NCBI GenBank assembly: GCA_031772625.1
Contig: CM062818.1
Span: 1,683,422,167-1,683,486,166 of the forward strand
DNA: 64,000 nt
Direction of reading: 5' to 3'
Source of the DNA: Pinus tabuliformis
Taxonomy: Eukaryota > Streptophyta > Pinopsida > Pinales > Pinaceae
The position numbers were made by a program, and so were the translations under genes. Below are positions 11,526 through 21,335 of this stretch, piece after piece; positions within the stretch are counted from its first letter, which is position 1, and the number at the start of each line of letters is the position of its first letter. Below the pieces are notes generated by a model. That model was not told where the DNA came from. It made no database searches and was given only the letters and a program-made list of their open reading frames with translations.

Positions 11526-11598
11526 AGGCGGATTTTAAAACCCCAATCTCCATAAATAACCAGTCAAATTTCCCCAAACCAATTCTAATCATTGTTTC

Positions 11599-12842
11599 TT
11601 GGTGTGTAGGGCACTCACCATGTTGGATTGGAGAGAAAGAGAGCATGAAGACGTTGATTTAGCTGCAATTGAACATCAACCTTCCATTGATGCCCTGAAA
11701 GAATGCGGGCTATATAAATACTGGGCCATACCTGGCATGAGGGCTAAGGTAAGATTCTTAGAATGGCTGGTTGAGAGATGGAACGTTCAAGAACAGTGAT
11801 TTTACATAGGAGGGCACCAGCTCAAGATAGAGCCCTCGGATTTGTACTTTCTCACTGGCTTGCCAAACAGAGGCGAGCAACTCAATCTAGCCGGGACTAG
11901 GCCGGGTGGCCAATCCCTTGATAGTCTCCGGGAAGATTGGTGCACACCTGGTGCACACCATTCGAAAGGCATAGAGATCAAACACATCTCTCTGCGTGAA
12001 CTCAAAGTCATAGCGTTCACGGTTACCAGAATTTGCGGCGCGGCCGCTTTACACATTGCTTCTGGGTCCCAAATGCGGATGGCAATTGACTGTTACCAAG
12101 GCACCATTTTCAACTGGTGTGATGCTGTAGTGGCTAATATGAAGAGCCAACTGACTAAGGCAAAGAATGGACGACTGAAAACTTTTGGATATGGGCCTTT
12201 AGTCGTGATCTTTGCCTTAGAGAGAGTTCTGATGCTGATCCCTCAGCAACTCACTGTTGATATCTTGGGTCCTCGGGAGCCAAAGCTAGTACGATGGGTT
12301 GCGGTGATGGCCCGGCATCCTAATGAGGGCGCGGCAGTTGTTCGATTTTCTGACAGTTACTTTCACTGGTTGGAGGACCAGGTTTTCTCGATCCAGGACT
12401 TCCCGTATGCCGGAGTAGATTTTCGAGGTGATCCGGACATGGCTCTTCCACAGGGAGAACAATGGGATGACAGAGGTACTTTATTTTTCACAAGTTTTCA
12501 AATTATGTATTTTTTTTTTGTTTTTTATATATATCGTCTCAAAATTGACAGTAAAATTTTCAAAATGCAGATGTTGGTCCACAGCGCCCAGCCAACCTCC
12601 GGCCTTTTGAGAGAAGACATCCAGTTGCACCGGTACCGGCTCCACAGGACGCAGCGGCTACAGAGGTACTAGCTGAGTTGGAGCATGATCTAGAGCGTCT
12701 GACGGCGGATCTGCCTGAGACTACTATGGATGATATTCCTATCAGACTTCAGCGCTATGTAGTCGCGGTCCCTGGACCGTTTAGGAGATTTTTGCGCAAG
12801 GTAGCCCGTGCAGTGGTGTCGTACAGGGAGCACCACCAGTGA
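11599..12842 (+). CDS. Antisense gene in GypA, plant-mobile-domain-like protein
   Basis: This plus-strand coding region runs opposite to gag-pol, between the second RNase H and the 3' LTR. Visible landmarks are YKYWAIPGMRAKVRFLEWLV near the N-terminus and YFLTGLPNRGEQ at about 11840. They match the Trp-rich helix and the LTGLP signature of plant mobile domain (aminotransferase-like/MAIL1-type) proteins, which occur in host genes and in many plant transposons. A GT-AG interval at 12476-12570 is AT-rich and intron-like, and coding texture resumes after it up to a stop at 12840-12842. Antisense ORFs at this place are known in Tat elements such as maize Grande. The copy has about one break. The protein's function in the element is not known to me. 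Confidence 0.7.
12476..12570 (+). other. Likely intron of the GypA antisense gene
   Basis: A 95-base AT-rich interval begins GAG/GTACT and ends CAAAATGCAG/AT, with a T-rich run in the middle. Base composition differs sharply from the GC-richer coding DNA on both sides, as expected for a plant intron. Splicing itself is inferred. Confidence 0.55.
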
Positions 12843-12904
12843 TTGGCTAGTCATTTTGTAGACACATGTGACATTTTTGACTTTTTGTACTTTATCATTT
12901 TTGC

Positions 12905-12935
12905 CGATCATAAGGTGTTTTTCAACCTATGATCG
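12905..12935. terminator. Inverted repeat between converging GypA genes
   Basis: CGATCATA (12905-12912) pairs with TATGATCG (12928-12935) around a T-rich loop. It lies between the end of the antisense gene (12842) and the end of the second RNase H (13044), which are transcribed toward each other. It could mark transcript ends for one or both; no direct evidence. Confidence 0.3.
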
Positions 12936-13043
12936 AAGACGATGTATATTTTTTGACACACTCCTATCTATATATATATCACTATTACCGGCTCATCTTG
13001 TTTAACATGTATGATGAAGTGTTTTTTAAATTTACTTGTATGA

Positions 13044-13463
13044 TTATCGTAAATGTCTGTCCAACACTCGAGAAGCAATTGCATCTGCTAATGTATTTAA
13101 AGACCTTGGAATATGCTGATATTCAATGTAATCAAATTCACGTTCCAAGAGACGCACTCTCAAAAACAACCTTAATAACACAGGATTTCTAATGGCATAA
13201 ACTCTATTAAGTTGTAATACAACAAGTTCAGAATCTAACCTCACTATCAAACATCGAATTCCAAATGAAATAGATTCGGATAATAATTCAACCACTGCAC
13301 TGTATTCTGCAATGTTGTTCGTTGTTTGACCGAGGCTTACCCCATGCATAGAAACTAACTCGTCAGAGGGTGAATAGATAACCCAAGCTGCGGAAGAGAT
13401 ATTCCGTGTACTACGACAAGCACCATCAGCAAATCCAATGTATGTTTGGAGGGGCGTCGACAT
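13044..13463 (-). CDS. GypA second RNase H (archaeal-like aRNH)
   Basis: A 139-residue protein lies 141 bases downstream of the gag-pol stop. It shows the RNase H layout in order: IGFADGACRSTRN with a catalytic Asp near residue 13, NNIAEYSAVVELL with the Glu near 53, LDSELVV with an Asp near 78, and NTLADAIAS with the last Asp near 127. The pattern is that of type I RNase H and differs from the gypsy RNase H inside pol. A second, archaeal-like RNase H after integrase is an established trait of part of the Tat lineage. It would remove RNA from RNA/DNA hybrids during reverse transcription. The length suits a single domain. Confidence 0.85.
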   Translation of the reverse strand: MSTPLQTYIGFADGACRSTRNISSAAWVIYSPSDELVSMHGVSLGQTTNNIAEYSAVVELLSESISFGIRCLIVRLDSELVVLQLNRVYAIRNPVLLRLFLRVRLLEREFDYIEYQHIPRSLNTLADAIASRVLDRHLR

Positions 13464-13604
13464 CTACAATATCAAGAGCAAAACCAAGATAAGCCAGAAT
13501 AACGACGAAAAACACACTCACTAAGCTAAGCACACTGACTAACTAACAATCATACTAGCTAGAAAGAAAACCTAACCTAACTAAAAATTCTCCATACCCA
13601 CCAT

Positions 13605-16600
13605 TTAAGCATAATACCTCTTTAGGTAAAGCCCATTTCTGGGTTTACCCAAAGAGTCCCCATCAAAATCTACTAGCTCATAAGCCCCTTTTGCTAGCTT
13701 TCGCTTTACAATATAGGGTCCATGCCACATAGGAACGAATTTTCCAGCACCTAGCTTATCGTTAGCTTGATCATATAAAAGCACTAGGTCTCCCTCAGAA
13801 AAACTTTGAGGGGTCACATTTCTATCATACTGAGCTTTCATTCGCTTTGCATGAGTCTCGATTGCCAATGCAGCGTCACGTCGAGTCTCATCTAATTTAG
13901 CTAAGTACAATAAACGTTTCTCCTCTTCGGAAGTAGCTGGAAGTAATTCGACAGCCATTTGAAGTGATGGGATTTCACATTCAATGGGTAACACTGCTTC
14001 CAAGCCATAAACTAGCTGGAAAGGAGTGAACCCTGTTGAGGTTTTTACTGAGGTTTGGTATGCCCATAGCGCCGAAAATAACATGTTGTGCCAATTTGAC
14101 CGATGAATACCAATGGTTTGTCGGATCATGATAACCAGAACTTTGTTGATAGACTCAACCAAACCGTTGGCTTGCGGATAATAAGGAGTAGAGTTGTCAT
14201 GGCGCAAACCAAGCTGGCTTGTAAGTTCAGTCATCATGGTGTTTCGAAAATGGCTCCCATGGTCAGTAATGATTGCTTGTGGGACACCAAACCTAGTTAT
14301 TATATGATTGAATATGAAAACTGCAGCTGTTTTGCCGCTTGCGTCGAATGTAGGCATCGCCTCGGCCCATTTAGTGAAATAATCAACCGCGAGGATGATA
14401 TACGCATGCCCCCCGGCCGAGTGAGGGTTACAAGTAATAAAGTCGATACCCCATTTGGCGAATGGACCAACGACAATTATAGGGTGGAGAGGAGCAGGTG
14501 GTGCGCGCATCTTTCGATCAAACACTTGGCAGTTGTGGCACTTCCGGACTGCAATGATACAATCCTTAAACATAGATGGCCAGAAGTAACCAGCGCGCAA
14601 CACCTTCTGAGCTGTGGCATACCCAGACATATGACCGCCACATGCTCCAGAGTGAAAATCATTCAAAACTCTCTCAGCGTCTTCGTGAGTTAAACAACGT
14701 CGAAAAACTAAGTCTGCCCCCCGGCGATAAAGCGTATCTCCAATAATTTTGTATGGCTGGGATTGAAACCTAATTTTTCGACGTTCCGCCTTTGAAGCTT
14801 CAGGCCGAAAGGTTTGGGTATGGAGATAGATGATGATATCTCCGTACCATGGATCTAAAGTACTGATAAGAAACAAAGATTCGTCCACGATGGACTCTTC
14901 CGCCACAGTCTCTGTGTCAGTACGCGGGAAATCACACATCAATTCCGCAAAAACTAAGGATTTCTTAGACTTGGACTTCTCGAACTCCAAGTCGAACTCT
15001 TGCAGGATAACGATCCATTTAGAGTACTTGCCCCCTAGCAGTTGTTTTGTCAAAATATAAATCATACGGTTGCAATCCGAAATAACTGTAGTTTTACGGA
15101 GAAGAATGTAGTGACGAAAACGCTGGACAGCTTGAACGGCTGCCAGGGCCAATTTCTCCACATGCGAATATTTTAGCTCAGTGGGATTTAAGGTCCGACT
15201 GAGATAATATATCACATGTTCCGCTCCGAATTCATCTTCTTGAACTAACACCATTCCGATGGTGGAATGCGAAGCTGCGAGGTATAAGAAGTAGTCCTGG
15301 TTGTAGTTGGGAGGATGCAACAACGGTGCATGGGTCAACGCGTGTTTAAGTGCATCAAAAGATTGTTGGGCAATCTCGTCCCAAAAGAATTGAACGTTCT
15401 GTTTCAACAACCGTGTAAAACCTTTAGTGACCTCGGCGTAGTTTGGGATGAATCGGCGTAAAAAGTTTTCTTTCCCCTGCAAACTTTGGAGTTGGCGCAA
15501 ACTCGAAGGAGGAGGCAATTTGATGATAGCCTCGACTTTCGAGGGATCGACGCGAATGCCGGCTTTCGAAACAACAAATCCCAGCAATCGACCTGTTTCT
15601 ATACAGAAAACACACTTGTGGGGATTCAACCGAATTCGATAATGCCTACACCTCATAAAGATTGCTCGTAGGTGGACAAGGTGATCAGCTCGACGTAAAG
15701 AATGAGCAGGCAAATCATCGAGATATGGTTGCACAATGTGCTTGATGTCGTGAAATGCGTAAGACATTGCCCGTTGAAAAGTGGCCCCGGCATTCTTAAG
15801 CCCAAAAGGTAATTTGCAATAAGCAAACGTCCCCCATGGACAAATGAATGTCGTTTTTGGTTGGTCGGCAGGTAGAATATTGATTTGATTATAGCCCGAA
15901 AAACCATCCATGAAGGAAAACATTTCACTTCCGGCACAATCATCAATAATTTGATCGATATAAGGCGTAGGATAGTTGTCGTTTGGACAAGCTCGATTGA
16001 TATCCCTATAGTCGATACAGATTCTTATTGTTCCTTGTTTCTTGTTGACCGGAACAATATTCGATACCCAATCCATTAACGGGATCGGATAAATGAAACC
16101 TGCTTTCAACAGCTTTTCAACTTCTGCTTTAATCGCAGCCGCTTTTCGAGGGTGAATCTGACGCAACCGTTTCCGGATGGGTTTAGCATCCGGGTAGGTT
16201 TTTATTTCATGAACAACAATGGCAGGATCGATTCCCGGCATTTCCTCGTAAGACCAGGTAAACACATCGCGGAATTCTTGGAATAGGGCCTTGTAAGTTT
16301 GGATTTCTTCTTCTGTACATGCGGCACCTATATGAATGTTCTCCTCAATTCCGGGCTTTACTGAAATATCAATGGGAATAGTACGAGAAATATTCCCTAA
16401 ATTCAACTCTGAATCAGAATGTTTCGTTGGATTCTGAGCGTCTTTGACATATTCAGCGGTAAAGATAGATGAAAAATCATTTTCAAATGCATCATCCTTA
16501 GGTAAAAACGAAGATCTGTGATGGAGATCTTCCCATGGTAGATCGTCTACACTTAGGATTTCGCGAAGTTGTTCGTCAGATGACACGACTTCGGGAAACA

Positions 16601-19600
16601 CTATCCGTTCTAAGGTTGAGGTGAAAAGTGACTCTTCACTGACCACATTCATTTGGTCGACCTCGGTTGAATGAAAGTCGGTAAAAGACATGAGAGCTTC
16701 ATAAGCAATTTCATATGGACTCAAGGGCATAGCGTTACCGAATGAGTCTATCTCAGAGTCAGATGGGACAAACCAAGGATCATCATAAATAATGTTTTCT
16801 GATGTAATCATATGAATTGTTGCAAATGAAGGTTCTACGCTGAGTGGAGGGAGAGGAAAAGTTCCCAGTAAACCGGAATCCTTAACTAAACCTACACCAA
16901 CGTCCCTATAAGGGATTGTCGTCTTACCGACATGTTGGATACTCTCTGAAGAGGCTGGGTCGGATGAAAAGTATGTCAGCTGATCAATTGTCACGATCTT
17001 ACTGTTATGTGGAAACTTAATTACTCTGAAGACCGATGAAACGACCGCTGTCATCGCATATGACCAACTTCGACCCAAAAGAAGGTTGTAGTCTAGAGGG
17101 GCATCAACCACTTCCACATCCAGACTAATGGTTTTACCTTCTACCCCAATAGGCAATTCCTGTAGAATACCAAACAGACAGAACCCACGGCCATCAAAGG
17201 CCTTAAGGATGGTGGGGGATTGGTTCAACGAAGGAGAACCAAGGGATCTCCAACATTGAATCGACATAATACACGTAGAAGCTCCCTCATCAATTGCAGT
17301 CCTATGAATAGGCCTGTTTTTCACTATCACTGGAATTTGGAAAGCCATTTGATGGGGGAGACGCGGTGTACTATTTTCTAGATCGAAGATCATTAGATTC
17401 GGATCCTGAACATCAACAGCTCCTATAGCCGACAAAAGCAATTTTCGTTGTGTTGGGCATGATTGCAGCACTTCTAATGCCGACATTGCTGAGGGTGAAA
17501 CAGCTAAGTCCTCAACAATGTTGTAATTCTGGGCCGCTCTCGCATGTGGATTGAAAGCAGACCTTCGAAGTACACCCTTGGCGGGCGGTTTAATTACTAA
17601 GTCTGGGTTAGGTTTCTCGATCTGTAGTGGATCGGAACCAGGAGCTGAGGTTGATGGGTTAGAGTGAGAAGATTCTGCTTCTTTACCATCAACAGGATTC
17701 TTACTACCATAATCTTGCGATCGAGTCGCAATCCTCACATGAGACATCATCAAAATGGGTTCTTCATTGGCATTCGAGGAAGAACCTATCATCTTCTTCT
17801 CCTGCTCCGGAAATGGATTTTTTAACACAGCAGGAGTGGGAGAACCTTTGACTATTTTCACTACCTCGGCCCGATGAGGGAAATCTCTCGTAAAATGATC
17901 CTCTTCACAAATAAGACAAGGATATCGAGGTTTGCGTTTTTCGTCATTGGTTTCCGACTTTTCAGTTTTCTCCTTCGGAGCCTTATCTGCTTTAGCCTTC
18001 TTCTTTCCTTTCTTCTTTCCACCGTTTTTTGATTTGGCCGTAGATGACTCTACAGCGTGAATATCGGCGGTAAGTTCAGGAGAAGACTCTCCTGTCGGGG
18101 AATCGGGCAAAGTGATAATAGGAGTAGTTGAAGCCTTGGAAGACTTCTTCTTGCTCTTTGTATTCACGATACCAATCATACCATCAGCGGCATGAGATCC
18201 CGAAGGAGCAGCAGCGATTTGATTCAACTTTGGAAGGTCCGGAATCTTCTCGTGTAATGTACCCGACTGAGTGTAAACTAAGTCAAGGTATTGCGCCTGA
18301 GCAATGACTTGCTCCTCAGTAACTACTCCGGCCTTAGCTACATCTTCAGTAATCCTTGGTAATAAAAATTTAACAAACCATTCAGCTAAGATTTGGTCCG
18401 GGATAAAAACTTTCACTAGCCTTCTTCGACGTCTCCACTCATGAATGTGATCGGAAATATACGTGGAGGTTGATTGTTTTAGTGAAGTTAATAACTCTGT
18501 ACCGTTATCGTATCTGACCGGTAACTGAAAGTGAGTTAAGAACGAGGTAGCTAACTTGCTAAAATTGTAAAAAGAGGCCCGTGGTAACTCAATGTACCAC
18601 TTGGCCGCGAGACCAATGAGTGTACGCTGGAAAAGACGTAAGCGGATCGAATCATCCGAGATAGAATTTGAAGCACACCAGAGGTGGTAAGTCATCACGT
18701 GATTGGACAGATCCTCTCCAGACTTACCTTCGAACTTGGGTATATCGCTGGGCAACTTATTTGGCATTGGCGGCCAGAACGGAAGATATTGAATTGGATC
18801 GTTCGTTAGGCGCGTCAAGTCTGGTAAATCCAAAGTTGCGATAAACGGTAACTGCCGGTTAGGATCTCTAAAACTCTGGGTCACAATACCGGCCCCAGGA
18901 GGAGGATATCCAGGATAACTAGGAACAGGAGTTGCATTTGGGATATTATATCCTCCTGGAAAACCAGGATTAACCAGACCGTACTGGGGTTGTTGAGGTT
19001 GTTGATAAGTGTACCCAGGATACGGTTGATACTGGTAAACCGGTTGTTGGACAGCTTGCCCAGGTTGATACTGTCCCTGGTACGGAGGTTGAACAAATTG
19101 AGGTTGAGTAGTGACAACCGTACTTATACCAGGCTGGCCTATAGGCATCTGGACTGTGGTTTGAATCGTAGATCCGGACAACGGTACAGATGTCTGAGGA
19201 GTGGTTACAGAGACAGTAGAAACCGGAGCCATCGATACTCCAGAAGTAAGTATGGTAGATGTGGCGGTAGTTGCAGCAGTCGTTTGAGATGGAGTACTAG
19301 GTGCAATTGGCGGCTGAGTAACTACCGAAGTTACAGAGGTTTGAACACTTGACTGGACAGGTTGCGGTTGCTGGGGTGGACCAGAAACTACAGGTTGTCC
19401 CGCTTGAGGTACCGACTGTATACTTGGCTGCAACATCTGTTGACCCTGTGACGGATCCCACACTAACATTCCAGGGTGTTGACCCATAACAGGTTGAGGG
19501 TACTGATATCCATAGCCGGATTGAGGATAGGATTGATAACTGTAAGGTGCAGTTCCCATACTCTGACCATATGATTGACCTTGAGGTGGTTGATAACCTT

Positions 19601-19877
19601 GACCTGAGTATTGACCTTGAGGTTGATAACCTTGAGGTAAATACGGGTACTGGGGTTGACCTTGACCTTGAGGTTGGTATCCTTGAGGCTGATACCCTTG
19701 GGGTTGATACCCTTGAGGTTGCCATCCTTGAGGTTGATATTGATACTGAGGTTGACCTTGGGGTACATATTGAGGCTGGGGTTGACCCTGAGGTATGTAT
19801 TGCCCTATAGGAGCGTATTGACCTTGAGGTTGCCCCCCAGACACGAATGAAGTACCTTGAGGTTGCCCCCCAGGCAT
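13605..19877 (-). CDS. GypA Gag-Pol polyprotein
   Basis: This is a single 2090-codon frame that looks whole. Residues 1-330 are Q/P/G/Y-rich with QPQGYQPQGY repeats. Retrotransposon-gag helices follow at about 360-545 (KLPSDIPKFEGKSGEDLSNH). A knuckle-type CLICEEDHFTRDF lies near 652-664, the aspartic protease AIDEGASTCIMS near 862, reverse transcriptase at about 1270-1440 (FMDGFSGYNQI; YLDD near 1384), RNase H at about 1525-1620, the integrase zinc domain near 1740-1785 (CHNCQ), the integrase core from WGIDF near 1809 with VDYFTKW and GLVES, and a C-terminal GDLVLLYD segment. Pol order RT-RH-INT defines Ty3/gypsy. The DEGA protease box is shared with GypC. The protein builds the particle, makes the cDNA and inserts it. 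Confidence 0.93.
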   Translation of the reverse strand: MPGGQPQGTSFVSGGQPQGQYAPIGQYIPQGQPQPQYVPQGQPQYQYQPQGWQPQGYQPQGYQPQGYQPQGQGQPQYPYLPQGYQPQGQYSGQGYQPPQGQSYGQSMGTAPYSYQSYPQSGYGYQYPQPVMGQHPGMLVWDPSQGQQMLQPSIQSVPQAGQPVVSGPPQQPQPVQSSVQTSVTSVVTQPPIAPSTPSQTTAATTATSTILTSGVSMAPVSTVSVTTPQTSVPLSGSTIQTTVQMPIGQPGISTVVTTQPQFVQPPYQGQYQPGQAVQQPVYQYQPYPGYTYQQPQQPQYGLVNPGFPGGYNIPNATPVPSYPGYPPPGAGIVTQSFRDPNRQLPFIATLDLPDLTRLTNDPIQYLPFWPPMPNKLPSDIPKFEGKSGEDLSNHVMTYHLWCASNSISDDSIRLRLFQRTLIGLAAKWYIELPRASFYNFSKLATSFLTHFQLPVRYDNGTELLTSLKQSTSTYISDHIHEWRRRRRLVKVFIPDQILAEWFVKFLLPRITEDVAKAGVVTEEQVIAQAQYLDLVYTQSGTLHEKIPDLPKLNQIAAAPSGSHAADGMIGIVNTKSKKKSSKASTTPIITLPDSPTGESSPELTADIHAVESSTAKSKNGGKKKGKKKAKADKAPKEKTEKSETNDEKRKPRYPCLICEEDHFTRDFPHRAEVVKIVKGSPTPAVLKNPFPEQEKKMIGSSSNANEEPILMMSHVRIATRSQDYGSKNPVDGKEAESSHSNPSTSAPGSDPLQIEKPNPDLVIKPPAKGVLRRSAFNPHARAAQNYNIVEDLAVSPSAMSALEVLQSCPTQRKLLLSAIGAVDVQDPNLMIFDLENSTPRLPHQMAFQIPVIVKNRPIHRTAIDEGASTCIMSIQCWRSLGSPSLNQSPTILKAFDGRGFCLFGILQELPIGVEGKTISLDVEVVDAPLDYNLLLGRSWSYAMTAVVSSVFRVIKFPHNSKIVTIDQLTYFSSDPASSESIQHVGKTTIPYRDVGVGLVKDSGLLGTFPLPPLSVEPSFATIHMITSENIIYDDPWFVPSDSEIDSFGNAMPLSPYEIAYEALMSFTDFHSTEVDQMNVVSEESLFTSTLERIVFPEVVSSDEQLREILSVDDLPWEDLHHRSSFLPKDDAFENDFSSIFTAEYVKDAQNPTKHSDSELNLGNISRTIPIDISVKPGIEENIHIGAACTEEEIQTYKALFQEFRDVFTWSYEEMPGIDPAIVVHEIKTYPDAKPIRKRLRQIHPRKAAAIKAEVEKLLKAGFIYPIPLMDWVSNIVPVNKKQGTIRICIDYRDINRACPNDNYPTPYIDQIIDDCAGSEMFSFMDGFSGYNQINILPADQPKTTFICPWGTFAYCKLPFGLKNAGATFQRAMSYAFHDIKHIVQPYLDDLPAHSLRRADHLVHLRAIFMRCRHYRIRLNPHKCVFCIETGRLLGFVVSKAGIRVDPSKVEAIIKLPPPSSLRQLQSLQGKENFLRRFIPNYAEVTKGFTRLLKQNVQFFWDEIAQQSFDALKHALTHAPLLHPPNYNQDYFLYLAASHSTIGMVLVQEDEFGAEHVIYYLSRTLNPTELKYSHVEKLALAAVQAVQRFRHYILLRKTTVISDCNRMIYILTKQLLGGKYSKWIVILQEFDLEFEKSKSKKSLVFAELMCDFPRTDTETVAEESIVDESLFLISTLDPWYGDIIIYLHTQTFRPEASKAERRKIRFQSQPYKIIGDTLYRRGADLVFRRCLTHEDAERVLNDFHSGACGGHMSGYATAQKVLRAGYFWPSMFKDCIIAVRKCHNCQVFDRKMRAPPAPLHPIIVVGPFAKWGIDFITCNPHSAGGHAYIILAVDYFTKWAEAMPTFDASGKTAAVFIFNHIITRFGVPQAIITDHGSHFRNTMMTELTSQLGLRHDNSTPYYPQANGLVESINKVLVIMIRQTIGIHRSNWHNMLFSALWAYQTSVKTSTGFTPFQLVYGLEAVLPIECEIPSLQMAVELLPATSEEEKRLLYLAKLDETRRDAALAIETHAKRMKAQYDRNVTPQSFSEGDLVLLYDQANDKLGAGKFVPMWHGPYIVKRKLAKGAYELVDFDGDSLGKPRNGLYLKRYYA
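18890..19877 (-). repeat. Prion-like repeat region at the GypA Gag N-terminus
   Basis: About 330 codons are dominated by Gln, Pro, Gly, Tyr, Ser and Thr. The first 120 consist of tandem variants of QPQG(Y/Q), encoded by repeats of TATCAACCTCAAGG on the minus strand (densest at 19560-19877). A Ser/Thr/Pro/Val-rich stretch and a second Tyr/Gln/Pro stretch follow. No fold is expected. The composition resembles prion-like domains that drive condensate formation. Confidence 0.75.
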
Positions 19878-20755
19878 TAACGAAGGCTGCCCCCAGGCGG
19901 TAATTGGCCACCTTGAGGTTGGGAAACAGGAACTGAACCTGACATCATGTAAATGTCTCCTACACCCAATGGTACATTACCACTGTTTCCAACTAATAAC
20001 CCATGATCAATGGGTTGAGGAGACGCTCCCGCAAAGGTACCAGAAAGAGATTGATACCCAGTAGGAACAGAAGGACCGCCATGTAAAAAAGATTCAGGAC
20101 TTTGTGTAAACACAGACGACTGACCAGACATATTTACAGGAGTATGAATACCTCCAGGTGGAAAAGGAGTACGAGGTGTGGAAAAACCTAGCCCAAAGTT
20201 GTCTAAATAATTGGTTAACGAAAGGTACCAAGTAGTACTTCTAGGAGGACTGTAAAAGATAGATTCACGCTCCCTTAGATCAAGGGTAATTTGATCTTCA
20301 GGATCAGAGACGCCTATTTCTTCCTCTGGAACAAATTCTTCAATAGCAATCAAACCAACAGGAAGATTTTCGGTGATAATTCTTTCTATTCTCGGTGAAT
20401 CAGGAACACTAGGAGTCGGAGTAACAGGTTCGGATATTTCTGGTTCTTCGCCTGTATCACTAGCAGACGAAAAACTACCAACAAGCTCAGAAACTGTAAC
20501 AGCTTCGGGATTATAACCTGTCTCTAAACTTTGGTAATCTGGATGGACTACCAAGGAAGATTCTCCTTCTTCAGGTGAACCTACTCTACTGCCACTAGGA
20601 GGAGTTACAAGGACCTTTAAACCTTCTAAATGACTAGACTCGTCTTGAGGAGGTTCACCCCTAAGTCTACGGGATCTTCTCAACAATTCGGCCACAGAAA
20701 CAACTTCAGGAGACTGGCCCCGAAGTCTACGGGACTGTCTCGGTAATTCCGCCAC
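19877..20755 (-). CDS. GypA ORF1 upstream of gag
   Basis: A 292-codon frame lies between the leader and gag. Its stop TAA shares a base with the gag ATG (TAATG at 19879-19875), so the two frames are in tight register for reinitiation or coupled translation. The N-terminus has a tandem duplication of a basic motif: LPRQSRRLRGQSPE then LLRRSRRLRGEPPQ, each preceded by VAEL or MAEL. The rest is acidic and Pro/Ser-rich with no known domain. An extra ORF upstream of gag is a defining trait of Ogre elements and its function there is unknown. The arginine repeats could bind nucleic acid; that is inference. Confidence 0.75.
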   Translation of the reverse strand: MAELPRQSRRLRGQSPEVVSVAELLRRSRRLRGEPPQDESSHLEGLKVLVTPPSGSRVGSPEEGESSLVVHPDYQSLETGYNPEAVTVSELVGSFSSASDTGEEPEISEPVTPTPSVPDSPRIERIITENLPVGLIAIEEFVPEEEIGVSDPEDQITLDLRERESIFYSPPRSTTWYLSLTNYLDNFGLGFSTPRTPFPPGGIHTPVNMSGQSSVFTQSPESFLHGGPSVPTGYQSLSGTFAGASPQPIDHGLLVGNSGNVPLGVGDIYMMSGSVPVSQPQGGQLPPGGSLR

Positions 20756-21335
20756 AGTTAAAAACTTTTAACTACTACACACGAAAACAAAATAAAATTT
20801 CAAATCAAACCACCTAAAGTCTCTAAAGAACCAAACAAATTTGAATCACACGCCTAAAGAATCTAGGGCGTCAAACCAAACACAAACAGTATTCTTCCGG
20901 ACCAAAAGCGCTAGTTGGTGATGAAGCCCAACCTCGCTGGATTCAGTACAGAAATGGCGGGTGGAACAGTTACGCCGAAAACCTGCTTAATGAATAGACT
21001 GGACCAAGTTCCTCCATTTTAACCGTCTCGAGTGAAGTGAACCCCCCAGAAAATCCAAGTGAGTATAGCCGACGTCTGCTCCAGGTACAGTGGGACCTTC
21101 CCTCCACCGTCACCTCGGTAGAATCCTAAAGATAATGGCCACTAAGGTTACCAATCGCAACAAATGCACCTGGGGGAACAGTCTAAACTCTGACAGCACG
21201 CAAGGGCAGAGTAGCAAGCTCAATCCCCTTGCCGGCTCCTTGACAATAATCCAAGGTTTACCGACAAGTGACCCCTGGCTCCTCGACAATGGTTAATCCG
21301 AGGTTTACCGTTTGTAATACGTGCGTGTCTGGCGT

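Noticed and set aside
11362-11646. 94-codon minus frame over the GC-rich island
   Set aside because: The long frame is a by-product of high GC content and hairpin repeats; it has no domain.
14103-14693. 196-codon plus-strand frame inside GypA
   Set aside because: It is the antisense shadow of the integrase part of gag-pol, with no protein family text of its own.
18990-19810. Plus-strand frames rich in Arg/Leu or Leu/Glu/Val opposite the GypA Gag repeats
   Set aside because: They arise from the repeated DNA encoding QPQGY read on the other strand.
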